A stretch of DNA of 64,000 nucleotides from Sphingobacteriales bacterium (GCA_028288165.1 JAQBOG010000023.1:110541-174540); one strand, 5' to 3'; shown: positions 44,219-52,755, numbered from the stretch's first letter. A program made the numbers and translations. Notes: a model not told the origin generated them from the letters alone.

Positions 44219-44322
44219 TTGTTGACCTGAGTTTATTTTGGATGTATGATTAAGACTATGAATATGTTTATAAATTGTTTTTATAAAGCTGAACGCCCAA
44301 ATACTTAAAATCTTTATTGCCA

Positions 44323-45474
44323 TTAATTGTGCATTAGTTCATTACTAAACTTGGTTAATAACTGTTGAAGGTCATCGAATTCAGTTAGGGGCAATGTTTC
44401 GGCTCGATCATATACATCATGATACGCTTTAATTCCTCCGAGTGTATAGATAAAAAAAGCAGGTACACCCTTTTCGGTGAACCAATAATGATCACTATTG
44501 GCAGCTTTTCCCCTCGAGTTAATTTTGGCAAGGTATTTAAATTGCTGATTTATATTCACCAATTGTTTAAATGCTTGCGAATAGATGCTTCCATTTACAA
44601 CTGTTATTCCTTCTTCACCTGTACCAACCAAATCAATATTTATTAAAAATTTAATGTTTTTAAGATCCGTAAACGGATGTTCTGTAAAATATTTCGATCC
44701 TAATAATCCTGCTTCTTCTCCGGCAAAGCAAATAAATGCGATGGAATAGGCCGGAGGGTGCACTGAATAATATTTTGCCAGGCTTAACAGTAAAGCGATC
44801 CCACTAGCGTTATCATTTGCTCCGGGGAAATAGGTTGAATTTCCCATACCACCTAAATGATCGTAATGTGCTGTAATGAAAATAATTGAATCTGGTTGGA
44901 GTGTTCCTTTAATGATACCACATACATTTGATGCCTTGAATTGAGGTACAAACTCGTTCTTAATATCCATATTAATAGAATCGGGATCGTTCTTTAGAGC
45001 TCTTTTATCAACTAATATCAGGGTATAGTCTGCCTCTTCCTTAGCAACAGACCAAGTGAGTTTGGCTTCCAGCTTTACAATAATCCGTTGTTCGTGATTT
45101 ATATAGGTGGTACTATCTCTCTTAATTAATATTCCTTTATAATTAATTCCTTTACTTTCAGCACTTACAATAAAATCTTGACCTGGAATTAGCTCTTGTT
45201 GGTTAATCCTGACCTTCATATTACCGGGAAAAGTGTTGACAGGATAGGTAAAAGTTTGAAAATAATCCGGACCAAATGGAGCTATCCCAATATGCTCATA
45301 TTGAGTTTTAAGGTAGTTTGCAGCTCGTTGCATTCCATTTTTTGTGTAACCTCTACCATTAAAAACCGTTGAAGTTAGTGAATCTATTACCCCCTTAGCT
45401 TCTGTGCTACTTTGAGCATTTGAAAGCAAAGAAAAACAACAAAGTAAAATTAATAATAGAATATTTTTTTTCAT
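44323..45474 (-). CDS. Secreted M28 family metallopeptidase
   Basis: A 383-residue peptidase with a signal peptide (MKKNILLLILLCCFSLLSNA-Q). The dinuclear zinc centre of M28 is clear: FITAHYDHLGG (His), GANDNASG (bridging Asp), CFAGEEAGLLGS (catalytic Glu-Glu), LINIDLVGTG (Asp) and YHDVYD (final His). A PA-like insert (residues about 90-200) lies before the catalytic part. The family includes aminopeptidases and glutaminyl cyclases. The start at 45474 is chosen because it begins the signal peptide; the longer frame adds 25 implausible residues that overlap another gene remnant. Confidence 0.9.
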   Translation of the reverse strand: MKKNILLLILLCCFSLLSNAQSSTEAKGVIDSLTSTVFNGRGYTKNGMQRAANYLKTQYEHIGIAPFGPDYFQTFTYPVNTFPGNMKVRINQQELIPGQDFIVSAESKGINYKGILIKRDSTTYINHEQRIIVKLEAKLTWSVAKEEADYTLILVDKRALKNDPDSINMDIKNEFVPQFKASNVCGIIKGTLQPDSIIFITAHYDHLGGMGNSTYFPGANDNASGIALLLSLAKYYSVHPPAYSIAFICFAGEEAGLLGSKYFTEHPFTDLKNIKFLINIDLVGTGEEGITVVNGSIYSQAFKQLVNINQQFKYLAKINSRGKAANSDHYWFTEKGVPAFFIYTLGGIKAYHDVYDRAETLPLTEFDDLQQLLTKFSNELMHN

Positions 45475-45487
45475 TGAAGTTGTGTAA

Positions 45488-45653
45488 TGCAGTTTTAAAA
45501 GAAAAAGTATAATTAAGTTAATCTTAATACATAAAAGTTTTACGATCAATAATAAGGATGTTGATCTTAAATCATTAACTACCGGGTCCTATATTGTTCA
45601 AGCAGTGATAGACAGTGAGGTCCTTTATCATAAAGTTATAAAAGTGGATTAAT
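45488..45653 (+). pseudogene. Remnant of a type IX secretion C-terminal sorting domain
   Basis: An open frame without a start codon ends at TAA 45651-45653. The last about 37 codons translate as TINNKDVDLKSLTTGSYIVQ followed by AVIDSEVLYHKVIKVD. This has the look of a T9SS type A signal, whose end typically reads L-x-x-G-x-Y-x-V, then a charged turn and K-x-x-V. Both neighbours run on the minus strand, so this is probably the tail of a lost plus-strand secreted protein. A hairpin terminator follows 19 nt later, consistent with a former gene end. Confidence 0.5.
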
Positions 45654-45671
45654 ATCTTTTTCAATTACCCT

Positions 45672-45703
45672 AAAAGGGCGCTTTAAATGCGCCCCTATTT
45701 TGT
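45672..45703 (+). terminator. Hairpin terminator after the T9SS-tail remnant
   Basis: GGGCGC (45676-45681) pairs with GCGCCC (45689-45694), followed by CTATTTTGT. It has no intact plus-strand gene to serve, which fits decay of the upstream gene. Confidence 0.6.
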
Positions 45704-45835
45704 ATCAACGAATAATTCTAATCGCTATCTATAAGGCATTCGAACTAAACGGTCAAACGAAATATCTAAAGGTTTAATAGATAAGGTACAACAATATACT
45801 GTGTTCTAAGACCTTACTTAAAAGGCATTAACTTA

Positions 45836-47185
45836 TCACCTTGTTATCCAGCTAGAAGGGTTCACCGGATTAGCACCTTTCCAGATTTGAAATTGAAGCT
45901 CAGTTGTATCTTCAGAGTGATCAGTAGCCACTGTTCCGATTAACTGCCGGGTACTTACTTTCTCACCTGCGGATACTGTCGCATTTCTGAGTTTAGAATA
46001 AATTGAAAAGTACTCGCCGTGGCGTATAATTACAGTATATGAATTGATGAGATACACAACATTAACCACCTGACCATTAAATATAGAGTATACAGAAGCT
46101 CCATCTGCTGTTTTTATATTTATACCGGTGTTATTAACGGTTACATTTTTATAAGTATGTGAACCAAATGATTGAGTAATTATCCCTTGAACCGGTTTTG
46201 GTAAGCTTCCGCGATTACTTAAAAAGTCTGAAGATAGTTTCGCTGTCACCGGATTTGATGAAAGGATTGCCGAGCCTTTAGCAATCGGCTTTACCTCTTC
46301 TCGTGGTTCAGGAGTGCTCCGTTCCGGTTTGGCAACTACACGCTTATCAGCTGCCGATTCGTTTGCTCTTTTTATTTCTTCGGCTCTACGCCTTGCAAGT
46401 TCTGCTGCTTTAGCCTTTGCTGCTACCCTTCGGGCAGCTTCTATGGCTCGTTTTTGTTCTGCTAAAATTTCTTTTCGGATGGCGGCCTGAATAGCATTAT
46501 TTAAAGCTTTTGCTTGCTTTTGCTTGGATTCTAGTTGTTGTTGTAATTTTTGTTCTTGTACATTTAAGCTTGATAAAACTTTCGATTGATCCTCTTTGTC
46601 TTCACCTAAATTCTGCTTTTCATGAATTTCATCTTCAAGTAAACCGCTTTTCTCTTTTTTATTTTTATCGAGTTCAGAAATTTTGTGGGTCAGGTCTTCT
46701 TTCGTATTTTCAATATAAACAGCCTTCCGTCTTCTCGAATCACTAAACTGTTGAAGATATTTCAATCGTTTATACGCTTGATTAAAATTGCTTGAGGCAA
46801 AAATAAACATGAGTTTGTTATAAGAACCTTGGTTACGATAGGCAAACTGAACCATTTTAGCGTACTCTAATTTGAGTTTGCTTAACTGGCTTTGCAGCGA
46901 TTTTACTTCAGTGGTATTGTCGTAAATTTTATTTGAAAGTAGCCTTATTTCCGAATTTATTGTTTCAATCTTTTCTTCTCTTAAATTTATTTGTGCGTCA
47001 AGAAGATTTATTTGAGCTAGTGAGAGCTTTTTGCTTTTATCAATTTTGCTTCTAGTTCGCTTTAGTTCTGCAATTTCATTATTTATAGCTTGCTTTTTCT
47101 TTTTAAGCGAAGCACTGCTTTGTGCAAAAAGGTGTCCGGAAATGATTATTAGTAATGCGCACAATAATAGCTTTAATACATTCAT
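45836..47185 (-). CDS. EnvC-like murein hydrolase activator (coiled coil plus degenerate LytM domain)
   Basis: A 449-residue protein. A signal peptide (MNVLKLLLCALLIIISGHLF, cleaved near AQ) is followed by a long coiled coil (about residues 25-280, rich in Lys, Glu, Gln and Ala). A linker leads to a C-terminal M23/LytM domain (about 330-449, PVQGIITQSFGSHTYK). The catalytic HxxxD and final HxH positions read NNTGINIKT and LQFQIW, so zinc binding is lost, as in EnvC, which activates amidases rather than cutting itself. The start at 47185 fits the signal peptide and the promoter; an upstream ATG lies beyond the promoter box. Confidence 0.9.
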   Translation of the reverse strand: MNVLKLLLCALLIIISGHLFAQSSASLKKKKQAINNEIAELKRTRSKIDKSKKLSLAQINLLDAQINLREEKIETINSEIRLLSNKIYDNTTEVKSLQSQLSKLKLEYAKMVQFAYRNQGSYNKLMFIFASSNFNQAYKRLKYLQQFSDSRRRKAVYIENTKEDLTHKISELDKNKKEKSGLLEDEIHEKQNLGEDKEDQSKVLSSLNVQEQKLQQQLESKQKQAKALNNAIQAAIRKEILAEQKRAIEAARRVAAKAKAAELARRRAEEIKRANESAADKRVVAKPERSTPEPREEVKPIAKGSAILSSNPVTAKLSSDFLSNRGSLPKPVQGIITQSFGSHTYKNVTVNNTGINIKTADGASVYSIFNGQVVNVVYLINSYTVIIRHGEYFSIYSKLRNATVSAGEKVSTRQLIGTVATDHSEDTTELQFQIWKGANPVNPSSWITR

Positions 47186-47206
47186 AGACAGGTATTGGAA
47201 ATGTCG

Positions 47207-47214
47207 CAAAACTA
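47207..47214 (-). promoter_or_regulatory. Candidate promoter -7 box of the EnvC-like gene
   Basis: On the minus strand TAGTTTTG matches TAnnTTTG exactly, with TTTA about 20 nt upstream. Transcription would start near 47200, about 16 nt before the start codon. Confidence 0.45.
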
Positions 47215-47337
47215 TCAACAATACTTTAATAAATAAATTAAATTGAATTTTACATTTCCATCTTCATGAGCAAGTAACATTTGATATGCTTAAAATCCCT
47301 TTTAATGAAGGTAAAGTAATAGTTCAAAACGTTAATA

Positions 47338-47877
47338 ATGAGTAAAATGAAGATGTTTAAGAATTTTATTAACGATAATTTATATACCAGCTTAACAAAT
47401 TGGCTAACAAACGTAAAAATCGATTACATGTCAAATTATATGGATAAAAGTGATACAAACTTACACGCTGTGGTATATGTTAGTTCGTCAACAATTGATT
47501 ATAGCCGAAGCGAAATGGAAAGTGTTTTAAATGATGTAAGAACTTACAATCGTACTCACAATATTACCGGTTTACTAATCTTTGGCGGAGGTAACATGTT
47601 GCGAATGATGGAAGGTAACAAAGAAACCGTTCAAGCACAGTTCTATCTAATTCAAGAAGATAATCAACATGATGGTACAATCAAATTACTTGACAAACCC
47701 ATAAAACATCGTTATTTCGAGGATTATCCGATGGCATTTAAGGCTTTAAATTCTCAAAAACTGAAACATTTCGACGATTTTAAAGAGCCCGAAAGTAAGG
47801 AGTTTTTTGATGAGTGTTTAGCTACAGACGATTCAGTAATGAAACTTGTTAAGGACTTTCTTAAACACAATACATAA
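47338..47877 (+). CDS. Degenerate BLUF-domain protein (photocycle Gln replaced by Arg)
   Basis: A 179-residue protein. After about 40 N-terminal residues of no clear fold comes a BLUF domain: Tyr47 in AVVYVSSST and Asn71 in NRTHNITGLLI are kept. The Gln essential for the BLUF photocycle is Arg89 (NMLRMMEG, against FIQLIEG in the gene at 6002), and the Trp/Met segment is FEDYPMAF instead of FPDWSMG. The flavin may be bound without normal light switching, or not at all. ATGs at 47347, 47428 and 47440 are alternative starts. It is divergent from the EnvC-like gene and convergent with a response regulator. Confidence 0.85.
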   Translation: MSKMKMFKNFINDNLYTSLTNWLTNVKIDYMSNYMDKSDTNLHAVVYVSSSTIDYSRSEMESVLNDVRTYNRTHNITGLLIFGGGNMLRMMEGNKETVQAQFYLIQEDNQHDGTIKLLDKPIKHRYFEDYPMAFKALNSQKLKHFDDFKEPESKEFFDECLATDDSVMKLVKDFLKHNT

Positions 47878-47921
47878 GCCACATCATTTTATAATTATAG
47901 AAATCTGTCTTGATTTAATAA

Positions 47922-48311
47922 TTATTGATCCGCTTCGGGTTTCAAATTGTTGGCATCGTTGATACAATTAGTGATAGTTTCCAACAATGGTTCAATATCA
48001 AACGGTTTGGGAATGTAAGCATCACATCTATAAATACTTTGCATTTCTGCCAAGTTTGAAAATGCTGATACTAAAATAATAGGTAAATGTGCCGTAGCTT
48101 GATTTTTTTTTAGCTTATAGCAAATTTCACCTCCGTTTTCATCTAATAGTAAAAAGTCAAGAAGTAATAAATCAGGTTTGAAATCTTCTATCAATTGATA
48201 CAGATTTTTACTATTCGAAATTGATTTTACAATGTAATCTGAGTACCTAAGCGTTTCCTCTAAAACATGTACTACATCCTTTTCGTCGTCTAATATCAAA
48301 ATCTTTTCCAT
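47922..48311 (-). CDS. Stand-alone CheY-like response regulator receiver
   Basis: A 129-residue single receiver domain. Acidic pair Asp8/Asp9, phospho-acceptor Asp52 (DLLLLDFLL), Ser82 (ILVSA) and Lys102 (PKPF) are all present, so it should be phosphorylatable. No output domain is fused. No histidine kinase is adjacent. It converges on the degenerate BLUF gene with a 44-nt gap; a functional link is possible but unproven. Confidence 0.92.
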   Translation of the reverse strand: MEKILILDDEKDVVHVLEETLRYSDYIVKSISNSKNLYQLIEDFKPDLLLLDFLLLDENGGEICYKLKKNQATAHLPIILVSAFSNLAEMQSIYRCDAYIPKPFDIEPLLETITNCINDANNLKPEADQ

Positions 48312-48432
48312 GTGAGATTGTCTATTTTTAAATTTATTCTCAATAAGAACGATCTCTTTTATGAAATGTTACTATGGGATTTTTAACATATTTGTGGGAA
48401 TATAACTCATAGATTAAAAAAGCCCCAAGAGT

Positions 48433-49341
48433 ATGTTAAAAGTTGCCATTATTGGATTGGGTGATATTGCTAAAAAGGCATATCTGCCGGTTTTAAGTAG
48501 CCGAAAGGAAATAGAATTCCATATTTGTACCCGGAATGAAAGTAACCTTCGAGATTTGAGTGAAAAATATAGGTTTCAGTATAGCCATTCTTCTATAGAA
48601 TCTTTATTACAGGCGAAACCTGACTGTGCGTTCGTTAATACTGCAACAGACGCTCATTATCATATTGTTAAAGCCCTTTTACAAGATGGAATTCATGTTT
48701 ATGTAGACAAGCCAATAACCATGCATTACAACTTATCGAAAGAGCTTGTTGATTTAGCCGAACTTAAACAACTGATATTAATGGTGGGTTTTAACAGACG
48801 GTATGCGCCAGTGTATAAAAATTTGAAAGAACTCATAAACCCAAGTATGATTATTCTGCAAAAAAATCGCACCAAATTACCAGATGAACTGAGGCGTTTT
48901 GTTGTAGAAGACTTTATTCATGTAGTAGATACATTGAGGTACTTGTTTCCATATCCAATCGATAATTTGCTGGTTAACGGGATGAAAAGAGGTGAATTGC
49001 TACATCATTTAACTATTCAATTTGTGACTTCAACTGGTCAAACAGCCATAGGAATCATGAATAGAGATAGCGGAGCTACCGAAGAAAAACTTGAAATAAT
49101 GAGTGAGAATGAAAAGCGTGTAGTTTTTAACGTTTCGGAGCTGCAAGTTCAACATGATAAAAATACCCTTAAAGTTGCAGAAAGTGATTGGCAGTCAAAT
49201 CTCTTCAAACGTGGGTTCGATCAAATGATTGATGATTTTTTGGAAGCTGTAAAAAATAGATCAGTTCCGGCCTTCACAGCACAGGATGCATTATTGACTC
49301 ACCAATTATGTGAAAAGATTGTTGAAAGGCTCTCTGTTTAA
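48433..49341 (+). CDS. Gfo/Idh/MocA family oxidoreductase
   Basis: A 302-residue NAD(P)-dependent oxidoreductase. The Rossmann motif is VAIIGLGDIAKKAYLPVL (residues about 4-21), and the family lysine motif is VDKPIT (EKP-like, about 97). The C-terminal half is the usual substrate-binding alpha/beta domain but shorter than many members. It likely oxidises a sugar or cyclitol; the substrate is unknown. The stop overlaps the convergent SMP-30 gene by 4 nt. Confidence 0.88.
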   Translation: MLKVAIIGLGDIAKKAYLPVLSSRKEIEFHICTRNESNLRDLSEKYRFQYSHSSIESLLQAKPDCAFVNTATDAHYHIVKALLQDGIHVYVDKPITMHYNLSKELVDLAELKQLILMVGFNRRYAPVYKNLKELINPSMIILQKNRTKLPDELRRFVVEDFIHVVDTLRYLFPYPIDNLLVNGMKRGELLHHLTIQFVTSTGQTAIGIMNRDSGATEEKLEIMSENEKRVVFNVSELQVQHDKNTLKVAESDWQSNLFKRGFDQMIDDFLEAVKNRSVPAFTAQDALLTHQLCEKIVERLSV

Positions 49342-50273
49342 AAAGCGCCTTTAACATTCATTTTTAATTTATAAAAAGCCTGTGATGCCGTGACAAATAA
49401 GTAATCGCGGTTTTTACCACCAAAACAAACATTTGCAGTCCACTTGCGTGGGATATCAATGTGCTTGATTTTTTCACCTTTTGGGTTATAAACAGTAACT
49501 CCGTTGCCTGTTAGGTAAATGTTGCCTTGTTGATCAATCGTCATCCCATCCGAACCTTGCTCTACAAACAGCTGACGGTTTGAAAGGGTACCGTTAGGAT
49601 TAATGTCGTACTTATAAGTTTTATTTCCGCGGATATCGGCAACAAATAAGTGCTTTCCATCAGGTGTGCCGATAATCCCGTTAGGTTGTTGCAATTTATC
49701 CTCAACAATAATTAGCTTTTTGTTTTTTCCAAAATAATATACCTTCATGCCGTCAAGTTCAGAGCTTTTTCGTGTCCAGTATGGGCGTTGATAATAGGGA
49801 TCTGTTAAATAAATTCCACCTGTAGGAGATATCCATAAATCATTGGGGCCGTTAAGTTTTTTACCTTCAAATTCAGATATAACTACCTTGATTTTTCCTT
49901 TCTTATTAATACACCAAACTTCATTTTTCTCGTCGGCACAAGCCAGTAAATTATCCTTTTTATTGAAGTAAAGTCCGTTTGAGCGGCCGGCGTTATTTAA
50001 AAACAAGCTTAACTTATTTTCTGCATCATATTTCCATATTTTATTGTTCGGTTGATCTGTGAAATATACAGACCCATCTTTACTTACTGCTGGGCCTTCC
50101 GTAAAAATAAACTGTTCGGAGATTAGTTCAGGTTGCGCATTTTCGGCAACGATATCACTTGATGTTTGATACAAGCTATGAATGTTTTTAATATGGAAGG
50201 GTGTAGAGGCAGGGATGAATGAAAATTGGTAAATAACAGCAGTAGCAATAATGCCGATGGAAAGTTTTTGCAT
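49338..50273 (-). CDS. Secreted SMP-30/gluconolactonase-like beta-propeller protein
   Basis: A 311-residue protein with an N-terminal signal segment (MQKLSIGIIATAVIYQFSF). A six-bladed propeller of the SMP-30/LRE family follows: FTEGPAVSKDGSVYFTD with the metal Glu, GRSNGLYFNKKDNLLACAD, KLNGPNDLWISPTGGIYLTD with the metal Asn, and GSDGMTIDQQGNIYLTG with the metal Asp. It probably hydrolyses a sugar lactone in the periplasm. The start at 50273 begins the signal segment; the in-frame ATG 24 nt upstream adds hydrophobic residues without need. Confidence 0.9.
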   Translation of the reverse strand: MQKLSIGIIATAVIYQFSFIPASTPFHIKNIHSLYQTSSDIVAENAQPELISEQFIFTEGPAVSKDGSVYFTDQPNNKIWKYDAENKLSLFLNNAGRSNGLYFNKKDNLLACADEKNEVWCINKKGKIKVVISEFEGKKLNGPNDLWISPTGGIYLTDPYYQRPYWTRKSSELDGMKVYYFGKNKKLIIVEDKLQQPNGIIGTPDGKHLFVADIRGNKTYKYDINPNGTLSNRQLFVEQGSDGMTIDQQGNIYLTGNGVTVYNPKGEKIKHIDIPRKWTANVCFGGKNRDYLFVTASQAFYKLKMNVKGAF

Positions 50274-50406
50274 ATAAATGATATAGAAATTAAACACGAA
50301 TATAATTTTTATCTATCTGTTTGCATTAAACAATATTGATATATTTTTATCACTGAGGGAATTTGATGTAAGTTTATTAGTAGTATCCAGAGTTTAATCT
50401 AAATAT

Positions 50407-50470
50407 GAATGAATGAATGAATGAATGAATGAATGAATGAATGAATGAATGAATGAATGAATGAATGAAT
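50407..50470. repeat. Tetranucleotide microsatellite (GAAT)16
   Basis: Sixteen perfect, uninterrupted GAAT units. Such tracts change length by slippage. It lies 134 nt upstream of the SMP-30 start and 337 nt upstream of the esterase start, so it could vary promoter spacing; no coding frame runs through it without a stop. Confidence 0.97.
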
Positions 50471-50518
50471 TGGACTCTGAAGACGTTTATAGAACAAGTT
50501 ATGAACATGCTAGGTTTT

Positions 50519-50598
50519 GCGTTAGGGATTGAAATGAAAATCCTTTTTGCCCTTCTAATGGGCGAAAAGATTGCAATGGAAAGCCCGCCCGAACGCCC
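50519..50598 (+). repeat. Structured dispersed repeat, copy C
   Basis: Outer arms GCGTT/AACGC; 5' box GGGATTGAAATGAAAATCC; inner hairpin TTTTTGCCC/GGGCGAAAA with loop TTCTAAT; 3' box GATTGCAATGGAAAGCCC. It is 48 nt downstream of the microsatellite. Confidence 0.9.
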
Positions 50599-50806
50599 GA
50601 AAAACTGTTTTAATGCAAATGAATTAAGATTTCCAGTACTGGCTGGTTAACCTACAATAAGCAGCGGAGTATTATACAAAATCTGGAAGAGTTCAAAAAT
50701 CGTTTCACAACATTGAACCAAATATCAAAATATATCGCTGAGCTTAGATGCATGTTTTTCAAAATCAATACCTTTAAACCATTATTAACCCCCACGTCAT
50801 TCAAAC

Positions 50807-51679
50807 ATGCTTAAAAACACTTTTTATCGCTTTAATTTAACAGTTCTAATATTGTTTTTAGGATTCATTCAATTATCATTTGCTCAATCCAAGCCTTTAG
50901 TAGTTCATTTATGCGAGAAGGGTGCTCCAGGATTTGAAAACCGAAAAAACGAACCGGAAGAAGCTAAAGACTATTGGGTTAAGAACATTCATAATCCATC
51001 TATTGCCGTTTATTTCCCGGCAAAAGAGAAGGCAAATGGTTCTGCTGTAATCATTTGTCCTGGCGGTGGTCACCGCATATTGGTTTACAATGCCGAAGGA
51101 GTTGAAGCGGCTGAATATCTTAACAACCTTGGAGTAACTGCGATTGTGTTAAAATATCGCTTGGCAAGAGAAGAAAATTCCCCTTATGATTTAAATAAAC
51201 ATCCACAACAGGATGCTTACCGTGCAATACGGTTAGTACGAAGTAGAGCTAAGGAGTGGGGTATTGATACAAATCGAGTAGGTATGCTTGGTTTTTCTGC
51301 TGGTGGCGAAGTTGTAGCTTCTGTTGCTTATGGTTCCGGAAAAGGAGATCCGACTGCAAAAGATCCGATTGATCGTTTAAATGGAAAGCCGAATTTTCAA
51401 ATACTGGTTTATCCGGGGCCACTTGGTGTACCAGAAGTTGTTCCAGCAGACGCTCCGCCTGCATTTATGTTAGCCGCAAATAATGATGAGTGCTGTTCAT
51501 TACCTGTGGTGTCTCTACTTCAAAAATACAGAACTGCTAAAGTGCCTATTGAAGTGCATATCTATGCTAAAGGAGCGCATGCTTTTAATATGGGTAGCCG
51601 TTCGGAATTTTCTTCACTAAGAGCCTGGCCTCAAAGAATGGCGGATTGGTTGTTAGACATGAATTTCCTATCAAAGTGA
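50807..51679 (+). CDS. Secreted alpha/beta-hydrolase (carboxylesterase/acetylxylan esterase-like)
   Basis: A 290-residue hydrolase with a signal peptide (hydrophobic residues 11-26, cleavage near FAQ). The oxyanion loop is IICPGGGHRILVY, the nucleophile elbow GFSAGGE holds the catalytic Ser, and AKGAHAFNM holds the His. It resembles Bacteroidota enzymes annotated as acetylxylan or sialate esterases. It is followed 37 nt later by a Kelch-repeat protein gene on the same strand, probably in one operon. Confidence 0.87.
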   Translation: MLKNTFYRFNLTVLILFLGFIQLSFAQSKPLVVHLCEKGAPGFENRKNEPEEAKDYWVKNIHNPSIAVYFPAKEKANGSAVIICPGGGHRILVYNAEGVEAAEYLNNLGVTAIVLKYRLAREENSPYDLNKHPQQDAYRAIRLVRSRAKEWGIDTNRVGMLGFSAGGEVVASVAYGSGKGDPTAKDPIDRLNGKPNFQILVYPGPLGVPEVVPADAPPAFMLAANNDECCSLPVVSLLQKYRTAKVPIEVHIYAKGAHAFNMGSRSEFSSLRAWPQRMADWLLDMNFLSK

Positions 51680-51716
51680 GTTAATATCACAATAATTAGG
51701 CAATAGATTGCTAAAT

Positions 51717-52739
51717 ATGATACCAATTGACAAGAGACTACTCGTATTTATTCTAGTAGCTTTATTAAACTATTCATTTATTGCTACTAATCATGCTATC
51801 GCACAGCCAAAATCCGGCTGGAATATACTTGAAGTGAAAGGCGTGCCAACCAAACGTGAAGATTGTGGTTTTGTAGAGGTAGACGGACTATTTTATTTAA
51901 TAGGAGGGAGAGGAATACTCGCAGTGGATGTTTTTAATCCTTCTAAGAATGTTTGGTTAAAAAAAAGATCGACTCCTTTTGAAATGCACCATTTCCAAGC
52001 TGTTGCATACAAAAAGGAAATTTACATTGTAGGAGGGATGACCAGTAAATTTCCGCATGAAACGCCTTTAGATCATATTTATATCTACAATCCCAAAACA
52101 GATATCTGGAGGAAGGGAGCAGAGATTCCAAAAAATCGAAGAAGAGGTTCTGGAGGGACTGTGGTTTTTAAAAACAAAATTTTTCTGGTTGGTGGTATTC
52201 AGGATGGGCATTTTGATGGTACTGTTAATTGGATGGATGCGTTTGATCCATTAACTAATACATGGGAAACGTTTAAAGATGCACCTCATGCACGTGATCA
52301 TTTTCATGCAACTGTTATAAATAATAAACTTTACGCCTCCGGAGGCCGAAGAACATCCTTTAAAACCAAACAAGTTGTTGATTTAACAATTCCAGAAATC
52401 GATGTATATGATTTTAAAAGCAACCAATGGCAAACCTTGCCAGAAACGCTTAATTTACCCACTCAACGTGCTGGTTGTATAACCATCGCCTATAAAGATC
52501 AATTATATATTATAGGTGGTGAAAGCTATGCCCAAGAAAAATCCCACATGGAAGTTGAAGCATTTAATGTCAATAGAAATGTATGGTTATCTCTACCTGG
52601 ATTGGTTATAGGAAGACATGATACCCAATCATTAGTTTACAAGAACAAGCTTTATATTGTTGCTGGATCAGCAAATCGTGGCGGCGGGCCAGATCAAAAT
52701 ACGATAGAGGTTTTAAAATTGACTGATTATTTGGATTAA
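51717..52739 (+). CDS. Secreted Kelch-repeat beta-propeller protein
   Basis: A 340-residue protein with a signal peptide (residues about 7-28, ending AIAQ). Six or so Kelch blades are seen by recurring YLIGG-, YIVGG- and YIIGG-type strands with later W residues (for example LFYLIGGRG, EIYIVGGMT, KIFLVGGIQ, QLYIIGGES, KLYIVAGSA). No catalytic residues were recognised. The ATG at 51717 is chosen over a TTG three codons earlier. It probably binds a carbohydrate or partner protein of the esterase encoded upstream. Confidence 0.87.
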   Translation: MIPIDKRLLVFILVALLNYSFIATNHAIAQPKSGWNILEVKGVPTKREDCGFVEVDGLFYLIGGRGILAVDVFNPSKNVWLKKRSTPFEMHHFQAVAYKKEIYIVGGMTSKFPHETPLDHIYIYNPKTDIWRKGAEIPKNRRRGSGGTVVFKNKIFLVGGIQDGHFDGTVNWMDAFDPLTNTWETFKDAPHARDHFHATVINNKLYASGGRRTSFKTKQVVDLTIPEIDVYDFKSNQWQTLPETLNLPTQRAGCITIAYKDQLYIIGGESYAQEKSHMEVEAFNVNRNVWLSLPGLVIGRHDTQSLVYKNKLYIVAGSANRGGGPDQNTIEVLKLTDYLD

Positions 52740-52755
52740 TTAGTCGGATATTTAA

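Larger units (their letters stand above)
50274..50806. other. Divergent intergenic region with microsatellite and structured repeat
   Basis: Over 500 nt between the divergent SMP-30 and esterase genes. It contains the (GAAT)16 tract and repeat copy C. The 61-codon frame running from the microsatellite through the repeat (50465-50650) is not considered a gene. Confidence 0.7.

Noticed and set aside
44280..44310. Fifth copy of the structured repeat (GAACGCCCAAATAC)
   Set aside because: Only the last about 10 bases match; the 5' box and hairpin are absent, so the match may be chance.
50407..50470. CRISPR-like array
   Set aside because: The units are only 4 bp with no spacers; it is a simple microsatellite.
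50465..50650. A 61-codon plus-strand frame starting in the GAAT tract
   Set aside because: It begins in the microsatellite and runs through structured repeat copy C; the protein has no family features. It is explained by repeats.
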